Assembly: GCA_964633205.1 (NCBI GenBank)
Contig: CAZWFN010000149.1
Span: forward strand, 1 to 14,959
Origin: CAYVQE01 sp964633205
Lineage (GTDB): Bacteria > Myxococcota > B64-G9
Direction of reading: 5' to 3'
Length of the DNA stretch: 14,959 bases
Shown: piece after piece, positions 6,421-13,594 of the stretch
Position numbering within the stretch: the stretch's first letter is position 1
How the letters are laid out: every line of letters starts with the position of its first letter
The notes under the pieces: generated by a model
Databases searched by the model: none
Seen by the model: only the letters and a program-made list of their open reading frames with translations
What the model was told of the DNA's origin: nothing
Program-made: the position numbers and the translations under genes

Positions 6421-6717
6421 ATGGCTTATCGTTCCTACATGTTGATCGCGCTGCAGACCGAGCTGGTCCGCGAGGACAAGGTCGCGGTGGTGCGCGCGCT
6501 CGAGGCCATGCCCGAGGTCCTGTTCGCCGAGCCGGTGGTCGGGGCCTTCGACGTGGTGGCCACGCTGGAGACCGAGGGGGCCGTCGAGGATGCGGTCCGG
6601 CGCATCCAGGCGCTCGAGCGGGTGGCCGCGGTGCAGCCGCTCAAGGTCGATCCCATCCCGGTGCGCGAACGCATGTGGCGCAACTTCGACCGCATCCCGG
6701 TGCGGCCCGGCAGCTGA
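6421..6717 (+). CDS. Stand-alone Lrp/AsnC ligand-binding (RAM) domain protein
   Basis: A 98-residue protein made almost entirely of the alpha-beta sandwich effector domain found at the C-terminus of Lrp/AsnC regulators. It shows an opening beta strand (SYMLIALQTE), a helix ending in MPEVLFAEPVVGAFDVVATLE (the conserved V...G.yD strand-turn pattern), a second helix (AVEDAVRRIQALERV), and a last strand. There is no helix-turn-helix, so it cannot bind DNA in the usual Lrp way. Stand-alone RAM proteins form dimers and higher oligomers and bind amino acids or other small ligands. GGGAGTGA precedes the ATG at 6421. It is the first gene of a tight operon, 12 bases before the NuoE-like gene, so it may sense a metabolite for, or assemble with, the redox complex (inferred). 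The last ~20 residues (PVRERMWRNFDRIPV) extend beyond the core domain. Confidence 0.85.
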   Translation: MAYRSYMLIALQTELVREDKVAVVRALEAMPEVLFAEPVVGAFDVVATLETEGAVEDAVRRIQALERVAAVQPLKVDPIPVRERMWRNFDRIPVRPGS

Positions 6718-6729
6718 GGGGCGAGTCCC

Positions 6730-7236
6730 ATGGCCGAAGCCTGTCGAGAGGCGGAGCCGGAACAGGTCGACCTCAGCTCGGTCGACCGCGTCATCGCCGC
6801 CCATGGCGCCGGTGGCGGTTCCCTGATCCCGGTGCTGCAGAAGGCCCAGGAGGCATACGGCTACCTGCCCAAGCCGGTCATCGAGCGCATCGCCCGCGGC
6901 TTGATGGTGGAGCCGGCGGCGGTCTACGGGGTGGTCACCTTCTACGCCCAGTTCCGGCTCAAGCCGGTGGGCAAGTACATGGTGCGCGTCTGCCACGGCA
7001 CCGCCTGCCACGTGGCCGGCGCCGACATGATCAGCGAGGCCTTTTCCCGCGACCTGGGGGTGGCCGACGGGGATACCACCGAGGACCGCCTGTTCACCCT
7101 CGAGTCGGTGGCCTGCGTGGGCTGCTGCTCGCTGGCGCCGGTGGCCATGATCGACGACGAGACCTACGGCAGGCTGGATGGACGCGGCGTGTCCAAGGTG
7201 GTCAAGCAGGTGCGCAAGCGCGAGCGGACCAGCTGA
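6730..7236 (+). CDS. NuoE/HydC/HndA-like [2Fe-2S] subunit
   Basis: A 168-residue thioredoxin-like [2Fe-2S] protein, the small partner of NuoF-type NADH-oxidising subunits in complex I, NAD-reducing hydrogenases and related formate dehydrogenases. An N-terminal helical part (about 15-60, with GAGGGSLIPVLQKAQEAYGYLP) precedes the cluster domain. Cluster ligands are visible as Cys88-x4-Cys93 (CHGTAC) and Cys129-x3-Cys133 (CVGCC), the standard spacing. Length is typical. GAGGGG lies 8 bases before the ATG at 6730. The next gene begins 21 bases after the stop, and its product is the expected partner. Role: relay of electrons to or from the flavin of the NuoF-like subunit in the cytoplasm. The cysteines and the context make this call safe. 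The exact complex (hydrogenase, formate dehydrogenase or transhydrogenase) is not set by this subunit. Confidence 0.95.
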   Translation: MAEACREAEPEQVDLSSVDRVIAAHGAGGGSLIPVLQKAQEAYGYLPKPVIERIARGLMVEPAAVYGVVTFYAQFRLKPVGKYMVRVCHGTACHVAGADMISEAFSRDLGVADGDTTEDRLFTLESVACVGCCSLAPVAMIDDETYGRLDGRGVSKVVKQVRKRERTS

Positions 7237-7257
7237 TGCTGGGGCCGGAGGGTGGAC

Positions 7258-9042
7258 ATGGCAACAGCTGACAAGACCAAGATCCTGGTGGGCCTCGGCG
7301 CTTGCGGCATCGCGGCCGGTGCACAGAAAACCCTGGAGCGCTTGCAGGAAGAGATCGCCTCGCGCCGGCTGGACGTGGAGCTGGGCATCGCCGGCTGCAT
7401 GGGCATGTGCTACCGCGAGCCGCTGGTCGAGGTGCGCCGGCCCGGCGCGCGGCCGGTGGTCTATCGGGAGCTGACCGCCGAGCGGGTGGCCCGGCTGCTG
7501 GACGAGGGACTGGACTCCGAGGCCCCGATCGAGGAGTGGGTGGCCCAGGCCGAGGGGATGGCCTGCAGCGAGGACACCTTTTTCGACAAGCAGCGGCGCA
7601 TCGTGCTGCGCAACTGCGGCGCGATCAACCCGGAGCGGCTCGAGGATTACCTGGCCGCCGGCGGCTACGCCAGCCTGCGCAAGGCGGTCGAGCAGATGAC
7701 CCCCGAGCAGGTACGCGATGAGATCAAGGCCAGCGGACTGCGCGGCCGTGGCGGGGCCGGCTTTCCCACCGGCGTCAAGTGGGGCTTCTGCGCTGGCGCG
7801 GCGGGCGATCAGAAGTACATCATCTGCAACGCCGATGAGGGCGATCCGGGGGCGTTCATGGATCGCTCGGTGCTCGAGAGCGATCCGCACGCGGTGATAG
7901 AGGGCATGGCCATCGCCGGCTATGCCATCGGCGCCAGCCAGGGCTATATCTACTGCCGGGCCGAGTACCCGATCGCCATCCGCCGGCTGCGCATCGCCAT
8001 CGAGCAGGCCGGCGTGCGTAGCCTGCTCGGCGACGACATCTTCGGCTCGGGCTTCGCCTTCCACATCAAGATCAAGGAGGGCGCCGGGGCCTTCGTCTGC
8101 GGCGAGGAGACCGCCCTGATGGCCTCGATCGAGGGCCGCCGCGGCATGCCGCGGCTGCGGCCGCCGTTCCCGGCCGCCGCGGGGCTGTGGGGCAAGCCGA
8201 CCAACATCAACAACGTCGAGACCCTGGCCAATGTACCCTGGATCGTCGGCCACGGCAGCCAGGCCTACGCCGCGCTGGGTACCGAGCGTTCCAAGGGCAC
8301 CAAGGTGTTCGCCCTGGCCGGCAAGATCAACCGCGGTGGGCTGGTCGAGGTGCCCATGGGCATCACCATCCGCGAGGTGGTCGAGCAGATCGGCGGCGGC
8401 ATCCAGGGCGGCAAGCGCTTCAAGGCGGTGCAGATGGGCGGTCCCTCGGGCGGTTGCATCCCGGCCGAGCTGGCCGACACCCCGGTCGACTACGACTCGC
8501 TCAACCAGACCGGGGCCATCATGGGCTCGGGCGGCATGGTGGTGCTCGACGAGTCGACCTGCATGGTGGACACGGCGCGCTTCTTCCTGGACTTCACCCA
8601 GAAGGAGTCCTGCGGCAAGTGCACCTTCTGCCGGGTGGGCACCAAGCGCATGCTCGAGATCCTGGAACGGATCACCTGCGGCGAGGGCCGGCCTGGCGAC
8701 GTCGAGCTGCTCGAGTCGCTGGCCGCCACCATCAAACGCGGCTCGTTGTGCGGTCTGGGCCAGACGGCACCCAATCCGGTGTTGACCACCATCCGCTACT
8801 TCCGCGACGAGTACGAGGCCCACATCCAGGAGAAGACTTGCCCGGCCAAGTCGTGTCGCGCCCTGATCCGCTACCGCATCGAGCCGGAGCTGTGCGACGG
8901 TTGCCACGTCTGCTACCGCGCCTGTCCGGTCGACGCCATCAGCGGTGAAAAGAAGCAGGTCCACACCATCGATCAGGAGCTGTGCACCCGCTGCGGCTTG
9001 TGCCAGGACCGCTGCCAGCAGGACGCCATCATCGTGGAGTGA
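7258..9042 (+). CDS. NuoF/HydB/HndC-like NADH- and FMN-binding subunit with C-terminal 2[4Fe-4S] ferredoxin
   Basis: A 594-residue diaphorase subunit. Order: an N-terminal thioredoxin-like domain (~1-95) with Cys16 and Cys47-x3-Cys51; the FMN/NADH core, with GRGGAGFPTG (from ~162), CNADEGDPG (from ~191) and GAGAFVCGEETAL; an SLBB segment; the NuoF [4Fe-4S] site Cys452-x2-Cys455-x2-Cys458 plus Cys498; and a bacterial ferredoxin domain with Cys546/549/552/556 and Cys576/579/582/586. Complex I NuoF is about 440 residues and lacks both end domains. This longer form is typical of HydB, HndC and bifurcating enzymes. It oxidises NADH or reduces NAD+ in the cytoplasm. ATG 7258 has GGAG 7 bases upstream; a GTG at 7252 is too close to it. 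Only three of the four usual N-terminal [2Fe-2S] ligands are evident (see findings). The next gene starts 9 bases after the stop. Confidence 0.95.
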   Translation: MATADKTKILVGLGACGIAAGAQKTLERLQEEIASRRLDVELGIAGCMGMCYREPLVEVRRPGARPVVYRELTAERVARLLDEGLDSEAPIEEWVAQAEGMACSEDTFFDKQRRIVLRNCGAINPERLEDYLAAGGYASLRKAVEQMTPEQVRDEIKASGLRGRGGAGFPTGVKWGFCAGAAGDQKYIICNADEGDPGAFMDRSVLESDPHAVIEGMAIAGYAIGASQGYIYCRAEYPIAIRRLRIAIEQAGVRSLLGDDIFGSGFAFHIKIKEGAGAFVCGEETALMASIEGRRGMPRLRPPFPAAAGLWGKPTNINNVETLANVPWIVGHGSQAYAALGTERSKGTKVFALAGKINRGGLVEVPMGITIREVVEQIGGGIQGGKRFKAVQMGGPSGGCIPAELADTPVDYDSLNQTGAIMGSGGMVVLDESTCMVDTARFFLDFTQKESCGKCTFCRVGTKRMLEILERITCGEGRPGDVELLESLAATIKRGSLCGLGQTAPNPVLTTIRYFRDEYEAHIQEKTCPAKSCRALIRYRIEPELCDGCHVCYRACPVDAISGEKKQVHTIDQELCTRCGLCQDRCQQDAIIVE

Positions 9043-9051
9043 GGAGACGCC

Positions 9052-12000
9052 ATGGCGACCATCGAGTTCAGCCTGGACGGCGAGACCGTCGAGGCGCACG
9101 AAGGCGAGACCGTTTTGCAGGTGGCCCGGCGGCACGGAAAGCGGATTCCCACCCTGTGCCACGACCCGCGGCTGGCGCCGTTCACCTCCTGCTTTCTCTG
9201 CCTGGTGGAGCTGGAGGGCAAGCCGGGCTTCGTGCCCTCGTGTGCCACCAAGGTGGCCCCGGGGATGCGCATCACCACCGACAGCGAGGACATCCGGGTC
9301 GCCCGTCAGCTTTGCCTCGAGCTGATCATGTCGACCCATTACGCCGACTGCGTGGCCCCGTGTCGCTTGCAGTGCCCGGACAACATCGACATCCAGACCT
9401 ACATCGCCCAGATCGCTCAGGGGGAGTTCGGCGAGGCGCTGGCGACCATCAAGCGCACCAACCCCTTCCCCTCGGTCTGCGGCCGGGTCTGCCCGCACAC
9501 CTGCGAGCTGGAGTGCCGGCGCAACCGGGTCGACGAGCCGGTGGCCATCAATCCGCTCAAGCGCTTCGTGGCCGACCTGGATCAATCCGCGCCGCGTCCC
9601 TACCGGCCGGAGGTCGGGGCGCCGACCGGCAAGCGGGTGGCCATCATCGGCGGCGGGCCGGCCGGGCTGACCGCGGCCTATTACCTGCGGCAGAAGGGCC
9701 ACGCCACCACCGTGTTCGAGATGAACCCCAAGCCCGGCGGCATGCTGCGCTACGGCATCCCCTACTACCGGTTGCCGGAAGATGCGCTGGATGGCGAGAT
9801 CGACTCCATCTTGAGCCTGGGGGTCGAGCTGCGCTGCGGGCAGAAGCTGGGCCGCGATTTCGATCTGGCCGCCTTGCACGAGGCGGGCTACGACGCGGTG
9901 CTGCTGGCGGTGGGGGCCTGGACCTCCTCGAGCATACGGCTCGCCGGTGAGGACCGTCCCGGGGTGCTGGCCGGCATCGACTACCTGTGGCGGGTGGCGG
10001 TCGGTGAGCCGCCGGAGGTGGGCCGGCGGGTGGTGGTGGTCGGCGGCGGCAACACCGCGGTCGATGCCGCCCGCACCGCGCGGCGCACCGGGGCCGAGGT
10101 GACCATCCTCTACCGGCGCACCCGCAAGGAGATGCCGGCCGAGGATTTCGAGGTCGACGAGGCCGAGCGCGAGGGCGTGCAGATGCACTTCCTGGCGGCG
10201 CCGGTGGCGCTGGAGGGCGAGGAACGCATCGAGCGCATCCAGGCCATCCGGATGGAGCTGGGCGAGCCCGACGCCTCGGGCAGGCGCCGGCCGGTGCCGA
10301 TCGAGGGCAGCGAGTTCGAGATCGCGATCGATACGGTTATCGCCGCCATCGGCCAGAAGCCGGATCCGAGCTGCTGGTCGGGCGAGGGCTTCCCGGGAAC
10401 GACCCGCTGGAACACGGTGGAGGCCGACGAGCGGACCTACCAGACCGCGGTGCCCTGGGTGTTCACCGCCGGCGACTGCCTGACCGGAGCGGCCACCGCC
10501 ATCGAGGCCATCGCCGGCGGGCGCAAGGCGGCCCTGTCCATCGATCTGTTCCTCAACGGTCGCCAGCCGCTGCCCATCGGCAAGCCCTTCTCGGATTCGA
10601 TCGGCCGGCTGGAGGATCTCGACGAGGATCTGTTCGCCGACGTCGAGCGGGTGCCCCGGGCCGAAGGCCGCGAGCTGCCGCTGGCCGAACGGTTGAGCGG
10701 TTTCACCGAGGTGGAGCTGGGCATCGATCGGGCGCAGGCGCTGACCGAGGCAGGACGCTGCCTGTCTTGCGGCTGCGACGCCGTGGACAGCTGTACCCTC
10801 CGGTCTTACTGCGAGGACTACGACGTCGATGTCGATCGCTTCCCGGTCGAGTTCCAGCACCGGCCGCTGATCGACGACCATCCGCTGGTGGTCTACGACC
10901 CCAACAAGTGCATCCTGTGCGGCCGCTGCGTGCGCATCTGTTCCGAGCAGCAGGGCGCCGGCGCGCTGGGCTTCGTCAACCGCGGGTTCGACACCACCAT
11001 CCGGCCGGCCCTCGACCAGCCGCTGCTGGAGACCGACTGCGACGCCTGCGGCCAGTGCATCCAGACCTGCCCGACCGCGGCCTTCGAGGCCCGGCGCAGC
11101 CTGGCCAAACCGGGACCCTACCAGCCGGACTGCACCCCGGTGGTCTGCGGCTTCTGCTCGGTGGGCTGTCGGCTGACGGTCGAGACCAGCGCCGGCCACT
11201 ACGTCCAGGTGACCGCCGAACCGGATTCCTTCCACAACCGCGGCAACCTGTGCGTCGACGGCAGCTTCGGCCATCGGTTCCTCGAGACCCTGCAGCGGGT
11301 CGAGAAGCCCCGGCTGGCCGACGGTGACGGCGGCGCCACCGAGCAGGTGGGCTGGGAGCGGGCCCTGGCGGCGGCCGCCGACGGCCTGCGCCGAGCCGCC
11401 GCCGGCGGGCGGATCGCGGTGCTGGTCAACGGTCCGCTGACCAACGAGGAGGCCTACCTGCTCGGCCGCCTGGCCCGAACCCGGCTCGGCGGTGCCGCGG
11501 TGGCCATGCTGGACGAGCCGGAGCCGCCGCCGGCGGCCGACGGGCCGGAGCCCGACTTGGCCGATGTGGCGGAGTCCGATCTGCTCTGGATGCTGGGCGC
11601 GGATCCGTTCGAGATCGCCCCGGTGGCCGGCGTGGAGCTGCGACGGGCAGCGGCGACCGGGACACCGCTGGTGGTGTTCGGCCGCCGACCGGCCCGGCTC
11701 GACGCCGTGGCGCAACGGGTGGTGCGCTGTACCCCGGCCCAGCTGCGGCCGGTGCTGGCCGCCATGGCCGGATTCATGGACCGCGGTGATCGCAACGATC
11801 TGGCGGCGGCGGGCCTGCGCATCGGGCTCAAACCGTCGGTGCTGGCCGAAATCGCCGGCGGTCTGAAGCGGGCCGAGCGGCCGCTGGTCGCAGCCGACGG
11901 CGCCCTGGGTACAGCGGTGGGCGGCGCCCTGATGCGCCTGCTGCACGCCGCCGGCCGCGCTGGCAGCCCGCTCTGGCTGCGGCGGCCGGCCAACGCCCGC

Positions 12001-12552
12001 GGCCGGGATCTGATGGGCCTGCGCCCCGACCGGCTGCCCGGCGGAATGGCGGCCAGCGACGGCCGCGCCCGCAACCGGCTGGAAAAGCTCTGGGGCGAGA
12101 AGCCGGCCATGGCGCGGACGCGCTCGGCCGACGAGGTGCTGGCCGCAGTGCGGGCCGGCGCGTTCGACGGCCTGCTGGTGATCGACACCGATCCTTACGG
12201 GGCGGAGCCCGCCGCCGGCGGTTGGCCGGCCGGGCTCTTCGTCACCGCCTTGGCCTTGCGGCCGGAGCCGTGGACCGAACGGGCCGACGTGCTGTTGCCG
12301 GCCAGCGCCCTGGTCGAGGCGGCGGGCACGATCACCGCGCTCGACGGCCGCATCATGCCCACCGCCGCGGTCCGCCGGCCCGCGGGGGGCAAGACCGTGT
12401 TCCAGGCGCTGGGCGCGTTGGCCGATGCCATGGGCCACTCGATTCCATTGGGCAAGCCGGATCACGTCTGGGTCGAGCTGGAACGGCTGCGGCCCGGCCT
12501 GGAGACCTTCGCCGGGGCTCGGCTGCCTTTGGCCGGGCGCCGCTGGACCTGA
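9052..12552 (+). CDS. Fusion: [2Fe-2S] domain + GltD/NfnB-type flavoprotein + 2[4Fe-4S] + degenerate formate-dehydrogenase-like domain
   Basis: A 1166-residue multidomain electron-transfer protein. Order: (1) plant-type [2Fe-2S] domain, Cys36-x10-Cys47-x2-Cys50-x13-Cys64; (2) a Cys-rich GltD-type N-domain, His96-x3-Cys100-x3-Cys104-x3-Cys108 and Cys143/147/151/155; (3) a GltD/NfnB flavoprotein with FAD motif GGGPAG (200-205), NAD(P)H motif GGGNTA (331-336), YRRTRKEMPA as in NADPH-using relatives, and a VFTAGD end motif near 472; (4) Cys570/573/575/581/587; (5) 2[4Fe-4S], Cys620/623/626/630 and Cys663/666/669/673; (6) a molybdopterin-type Fe4S4 segment, Cys699/702/706/734, then a shortened formate-dehydrogenase-like body. 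The catalytic Cys/Sec segment and the C-terminal dinucleotide-binding domain are missing, so Mo or W catalysis is unlikely, as in NuoG. Role by inference: links NAD(H), through the preceding subunits, to NADP(H) and/or ferredoxin. Automatic annotation may call it formate dehydrogenase, GltD or NuoG. Confidence 0.9.
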   Translation: MATIEFSLDGETVEAHEGETVLQVARRHGKRIPTLCHDPRLAPFTSCFLCLVELEGKPGFVPSCATKVAPGMRITTDSEDIRVARQLCLELIMSTHYADCVAPCRLQCPDNIDIQTYIAQIAQGEFGEALATIKRTNPFPSVCGRVCPHTCELECRRNRVDEPVAINPLKRFVADLDQSAPRPYRPEVGAPTGKRVAIIGGGPAGLTAAYYLRQKGHATTVFEMNPKPGGMLRYGIPYYRLPEDALDGEIDSILSLGVELRCGQKLGRDFDLAALHEAGYDAVLLAVGAWTSSSIRLAGEDRPGVLAGIDYLWRVAVGEPPEVGRRVVVVGGGNTAVDAARTARRTGAEVTILYRRTRKEMPAEDFEVDEAEREGVQMHFLAAPVALEGEERIERIQAIRMELGEPDASGRRRPVPIEGSEFEIAIDTVIAAIGQKPDPSCWSGEGFPGTTRWNTVEADERTYQTAVPWVFTAGDCLTGAATAIEAIAGGRKAALSIDLFLNGRQPLPIGKPFSDSIGRLEDLDEDLFADVERVPRAEGRELPLAERLSGFTEVELGIDRAQALTEAGRCLSCGCDAVDSCTLRSYCEDYDVDVDRFPVEFQHRPLIDDHPLVVYDPNKCILCGRCVRICSEQQGAGALGFVNRGFDTTIRPALDQPLLETDCDACGQCIQTCPTAAFEARRSLAKPGPYQPDCTPVVCGFCSVGCRLTVETSAGHYVQVTAEPDSFHNRGNLCVDGSFGHRFLETLQRVEKPRLADGDGGATEQVGWERALAAAADGLRRAAAGGRIAVLVNGPLTNEEAYLLGRLARTRLGGAAVAMLDEPEPPPAADGPEPDLADVAESDLLWMLGADPFEIAPVAGVELRRAAATGTPLVVFGRRPARLDAVAQRVVRCTPAQLRPVLAAMAGFMDRGDRNDLAAAGLRIGLKPSVLAEIAGGLKRAERPLVAADGALGTAVGGALMRLLHAAGRAGSPLWLRRPANARGRDLMGLRPDRLPGGMAASDGRARNRLEKLWGEKPAMARTRSADEVLAAVRAGAFDGLLVIDTDPYGAEPAAGGWPAGLFVTALALRPEPWTERADVLLPASALVEAAGTITALDGRIMPTAAVRRPAGGKTVFQALGALADAMGHSIPLGKPDHVWVELERLRPGLETFAGARLPLAGRRWT

Positions 12553-12568
12553 GGTCGAGGGGGCGGGG

Positions 12569-13147
12569 ATGAGAATTGAACGCTGGATTGGGCCGGGGGT
12601 GCTGGCCTGTTTGCTGCTGGCCGGCTGCGAGCAGAAGAAGCCGGAGCCGGTCGAGGCGGTGGCCGCGCCGGGGGCCGATCAAGTGCGGGCGGTGGTGGGC
12701 GCCGAGGGCGGCGAGCTGCGCTTTCCGGGCGGCGGCGCGCGCCTGGTGGTGCCCGAGGACGTGCTGCAGGAGGAGATCTCCATCACCCTGGAGCGCGAGG
12801 AGCCGAGCTTCGACCTGGCCGGCAAGGACTTCGTGGGCCGCGCCTACCGCATCAGCCCGCGGATCACCTTCGCGCCGGGGGCCGCCCGGCTGTATGTGCC
12901 GGTGGACCGTGAGCTACCCGGGCTGCCGGCCGAGATCGACCTGAAGATGTACGACTACGGCAAGCTGCGGTCGGATGGGCCGGCCGGCCCGACGGTGACG
13001 CACACCTGGAAACCGCAGCCGCTGGCCAAGCTCGACGGCTACAGCCAGGATCAAAAGCACCTGGTGTTCTGGATCTACGAGACCATCTCGGACCGCAGCA
13101 CCGGGGCGCCGTTCGGTTTGTTCCAGGTCGGCTACGACATCCGCTGA
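12569..13147 (+). CDS. Small lipoprotein with ZU5-like beta domain
   Basis: A 192-residue lipoprotein. Residues 1-20 are a signal peptide with lipobox LLAGC (Cys20), so it is exported and lipidated. A short Lys/Pro/Glu linker follows. Residues ~44-75 (AEGGELRFPGGGARLVVPEDVL then SITLERE) match the GG...VP.g.L...I.I pattern of ZU5-like beta domains; the remaining part, with YRISPRITFAPGAARLYVPVD, also looks beta-rich. ZU5 domains bind proteins in eukaryotes; bacterial functions are largely unknown. A G-rich ribosome site (CGAGGGGGCGGGG) precedes the ATG at 12569, 16 bases after the stop of the redox fusion gene, so it is probably the last gene of that operon. How a surface lipoprotein relates to a cytoplasmic redox complex is unclear; it may be an unrelated passenger. 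Confidence 0.85.
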   Translation: MRIERWIGPGVLACLLLAGCEQKKPEPVEAVAAPGADQVRAVVGAEGGELRFPGGGARLVVPEDVLQEEISITLEREEPSFDLAGKDFVGRAYRISPRITFAPGAARLYVPVDRELPGLPAEIDLKMYDYGKLRSDGPAGPTVTHTWKPQPLAKLDGYSQDQKHLVFWIYETISDRSTGAPFGLFQVGYDIR

Positions 13148-13185
13148 CAGACCCCGATACAGCGCCGCTGGCCGGCACTGAACGG

Positions 13186-13488
13186 CTACGATTTGAATAG
13201 TGCTTCGAGCTTGGACTTGGCCTCGGAGGCGTCGTCGTCCGTGCCCAGCTTGCCGGTGCGCTCCTGGAAGGCGGCGCAGAAGTTGGCCTTCTCCCGGTCG
13301 GGCACGTACTCGGTCAGGTTCTCGCGGCACTGGTTGTGGGCGCCGGGATCCCAGAAGCGACAATTCTTGCAGCAGCGCAGATCCTTGTCGCAGGACGGGC
13401 AGGTATCAGCCCGGACCACCTTGTCGATCAGGGTGATCTCGTAGCCGCAGTTCCAGCAGTAGAGCTTCTTCTTGGTCGGATCCACCAT
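13186..13488 (-). CDS. Small zinc-ribbon protein, function unknown
   Basis: A 100-residue cytoplasmic protein with eight cysteines in metal-site spacing: Cys11-x2-Cys14 (CWNC), Cys30-x2-Cys33 (CPSC), Cys39/Cys40 with Cys43 (CCKNC), Cys54 and Cys71. The first four probably form one zinc ribbon and the later ones a second metal site (inference). The pattern CKNCRFWDP...C then NFCAAF looks like a conserved small family, but I cannot name a function. The C-terminus is charged and helical (SEAKSKLEALFKS). A near-perfect ribosome site, GGAGGTGA, precedes the ATG at 13488, suggesting strong expression. It converges on the lipoprotein gene with 38 bases between stops. It diverges from another zinc-ribbon gene at 13595. 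Confidence 0.88.
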   Translation of the reverse strand: MVDPTKKKLYCWNCGYEITLIDKVVRADTCPSCDKDLRCCKNCRFWDPGAHNQCRENLTEYVPDREKANFCAAFQERTGKLGTDDDASEAKSKLEALFKS

Positions 13489-13505
13489 CTCACCTCCGAC
13501 TCCGA

Positions 13506-13534
13506 ATCATAGCTCTTTCAATCGGGGATTGGAA
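13506..13534 (-). promoter_or_regulatory. Probable promoter of the 13186-13488 zinc-ribbon gene
   Basis: On the minus strand, TTCCAA at 13534-13529 (3 of 6), a 17-base spacer and TATGAT at 13511-13506 (5 of 6). The start would be near 13499, leaving a leader of about 11 bases with the strong ribosome site. The spacer contains the palindrome CAATC-GGG-GATTG (13519-13531), a possible operator. Confidence 0.4.
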
Positions 13535-13557
13535 CCTTCGCCAGCAGCGGGTATGGT
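13529..13557 (+). promoter_or_regulatory. Probable promoter of the 13595-13978 gene
   Basis: TTGGAA at 13529-13534 (4 of 6), a 17-base spacer and TATGGT at 13552-13557 (4 of 6). The -35 hexamer is the same six base pairs used, read on the other strand, by the divergent promoter. The -10 TATGGT also occurs in the candidate promoter at 14074-14079. The leader would be about 30 bases. Confidence 0.4.
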
Positions 13558-13594
13558 CGAAGGGAAAACGAAACGCGATGCCAAGGAGACGAGC

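Noticed and set aside
6292..12465. Minus-strand open frame of 2057 codons antisense to the whole redox operon
   Set aside because: It is a shadow of GC-rich coding bias: the plus strand holds four well-supported genes with intact motifs, while the antisense translation is a low-complexity His/Gly/Ala/Arg-rich chain with no recognisable domain.
9052..12552. Calling the fusion protein an active formate dehydrogenase
   Set aside because: The catalytic Cys/Sec segment and the C-terminal cofactor-binding domain are missing, although the N-terminal part of the fold and the Fe-S sites are clearly related.
6421..13147. Respiratory complex I (nuo) operon
   Set aside because: No membrane subunits (NuoA, H, J-N) or NuoB/C/D/I follow, and the NuoF-like and large subunits have extra domains typical of soluble complexes.
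13472..13594. Upstream extension of the 13595-13978 gene
   Set aside because: It overlaps the divergent zinc-ribbon gene and both promoters. The ATG at 13595 has a well-placed GGAG.
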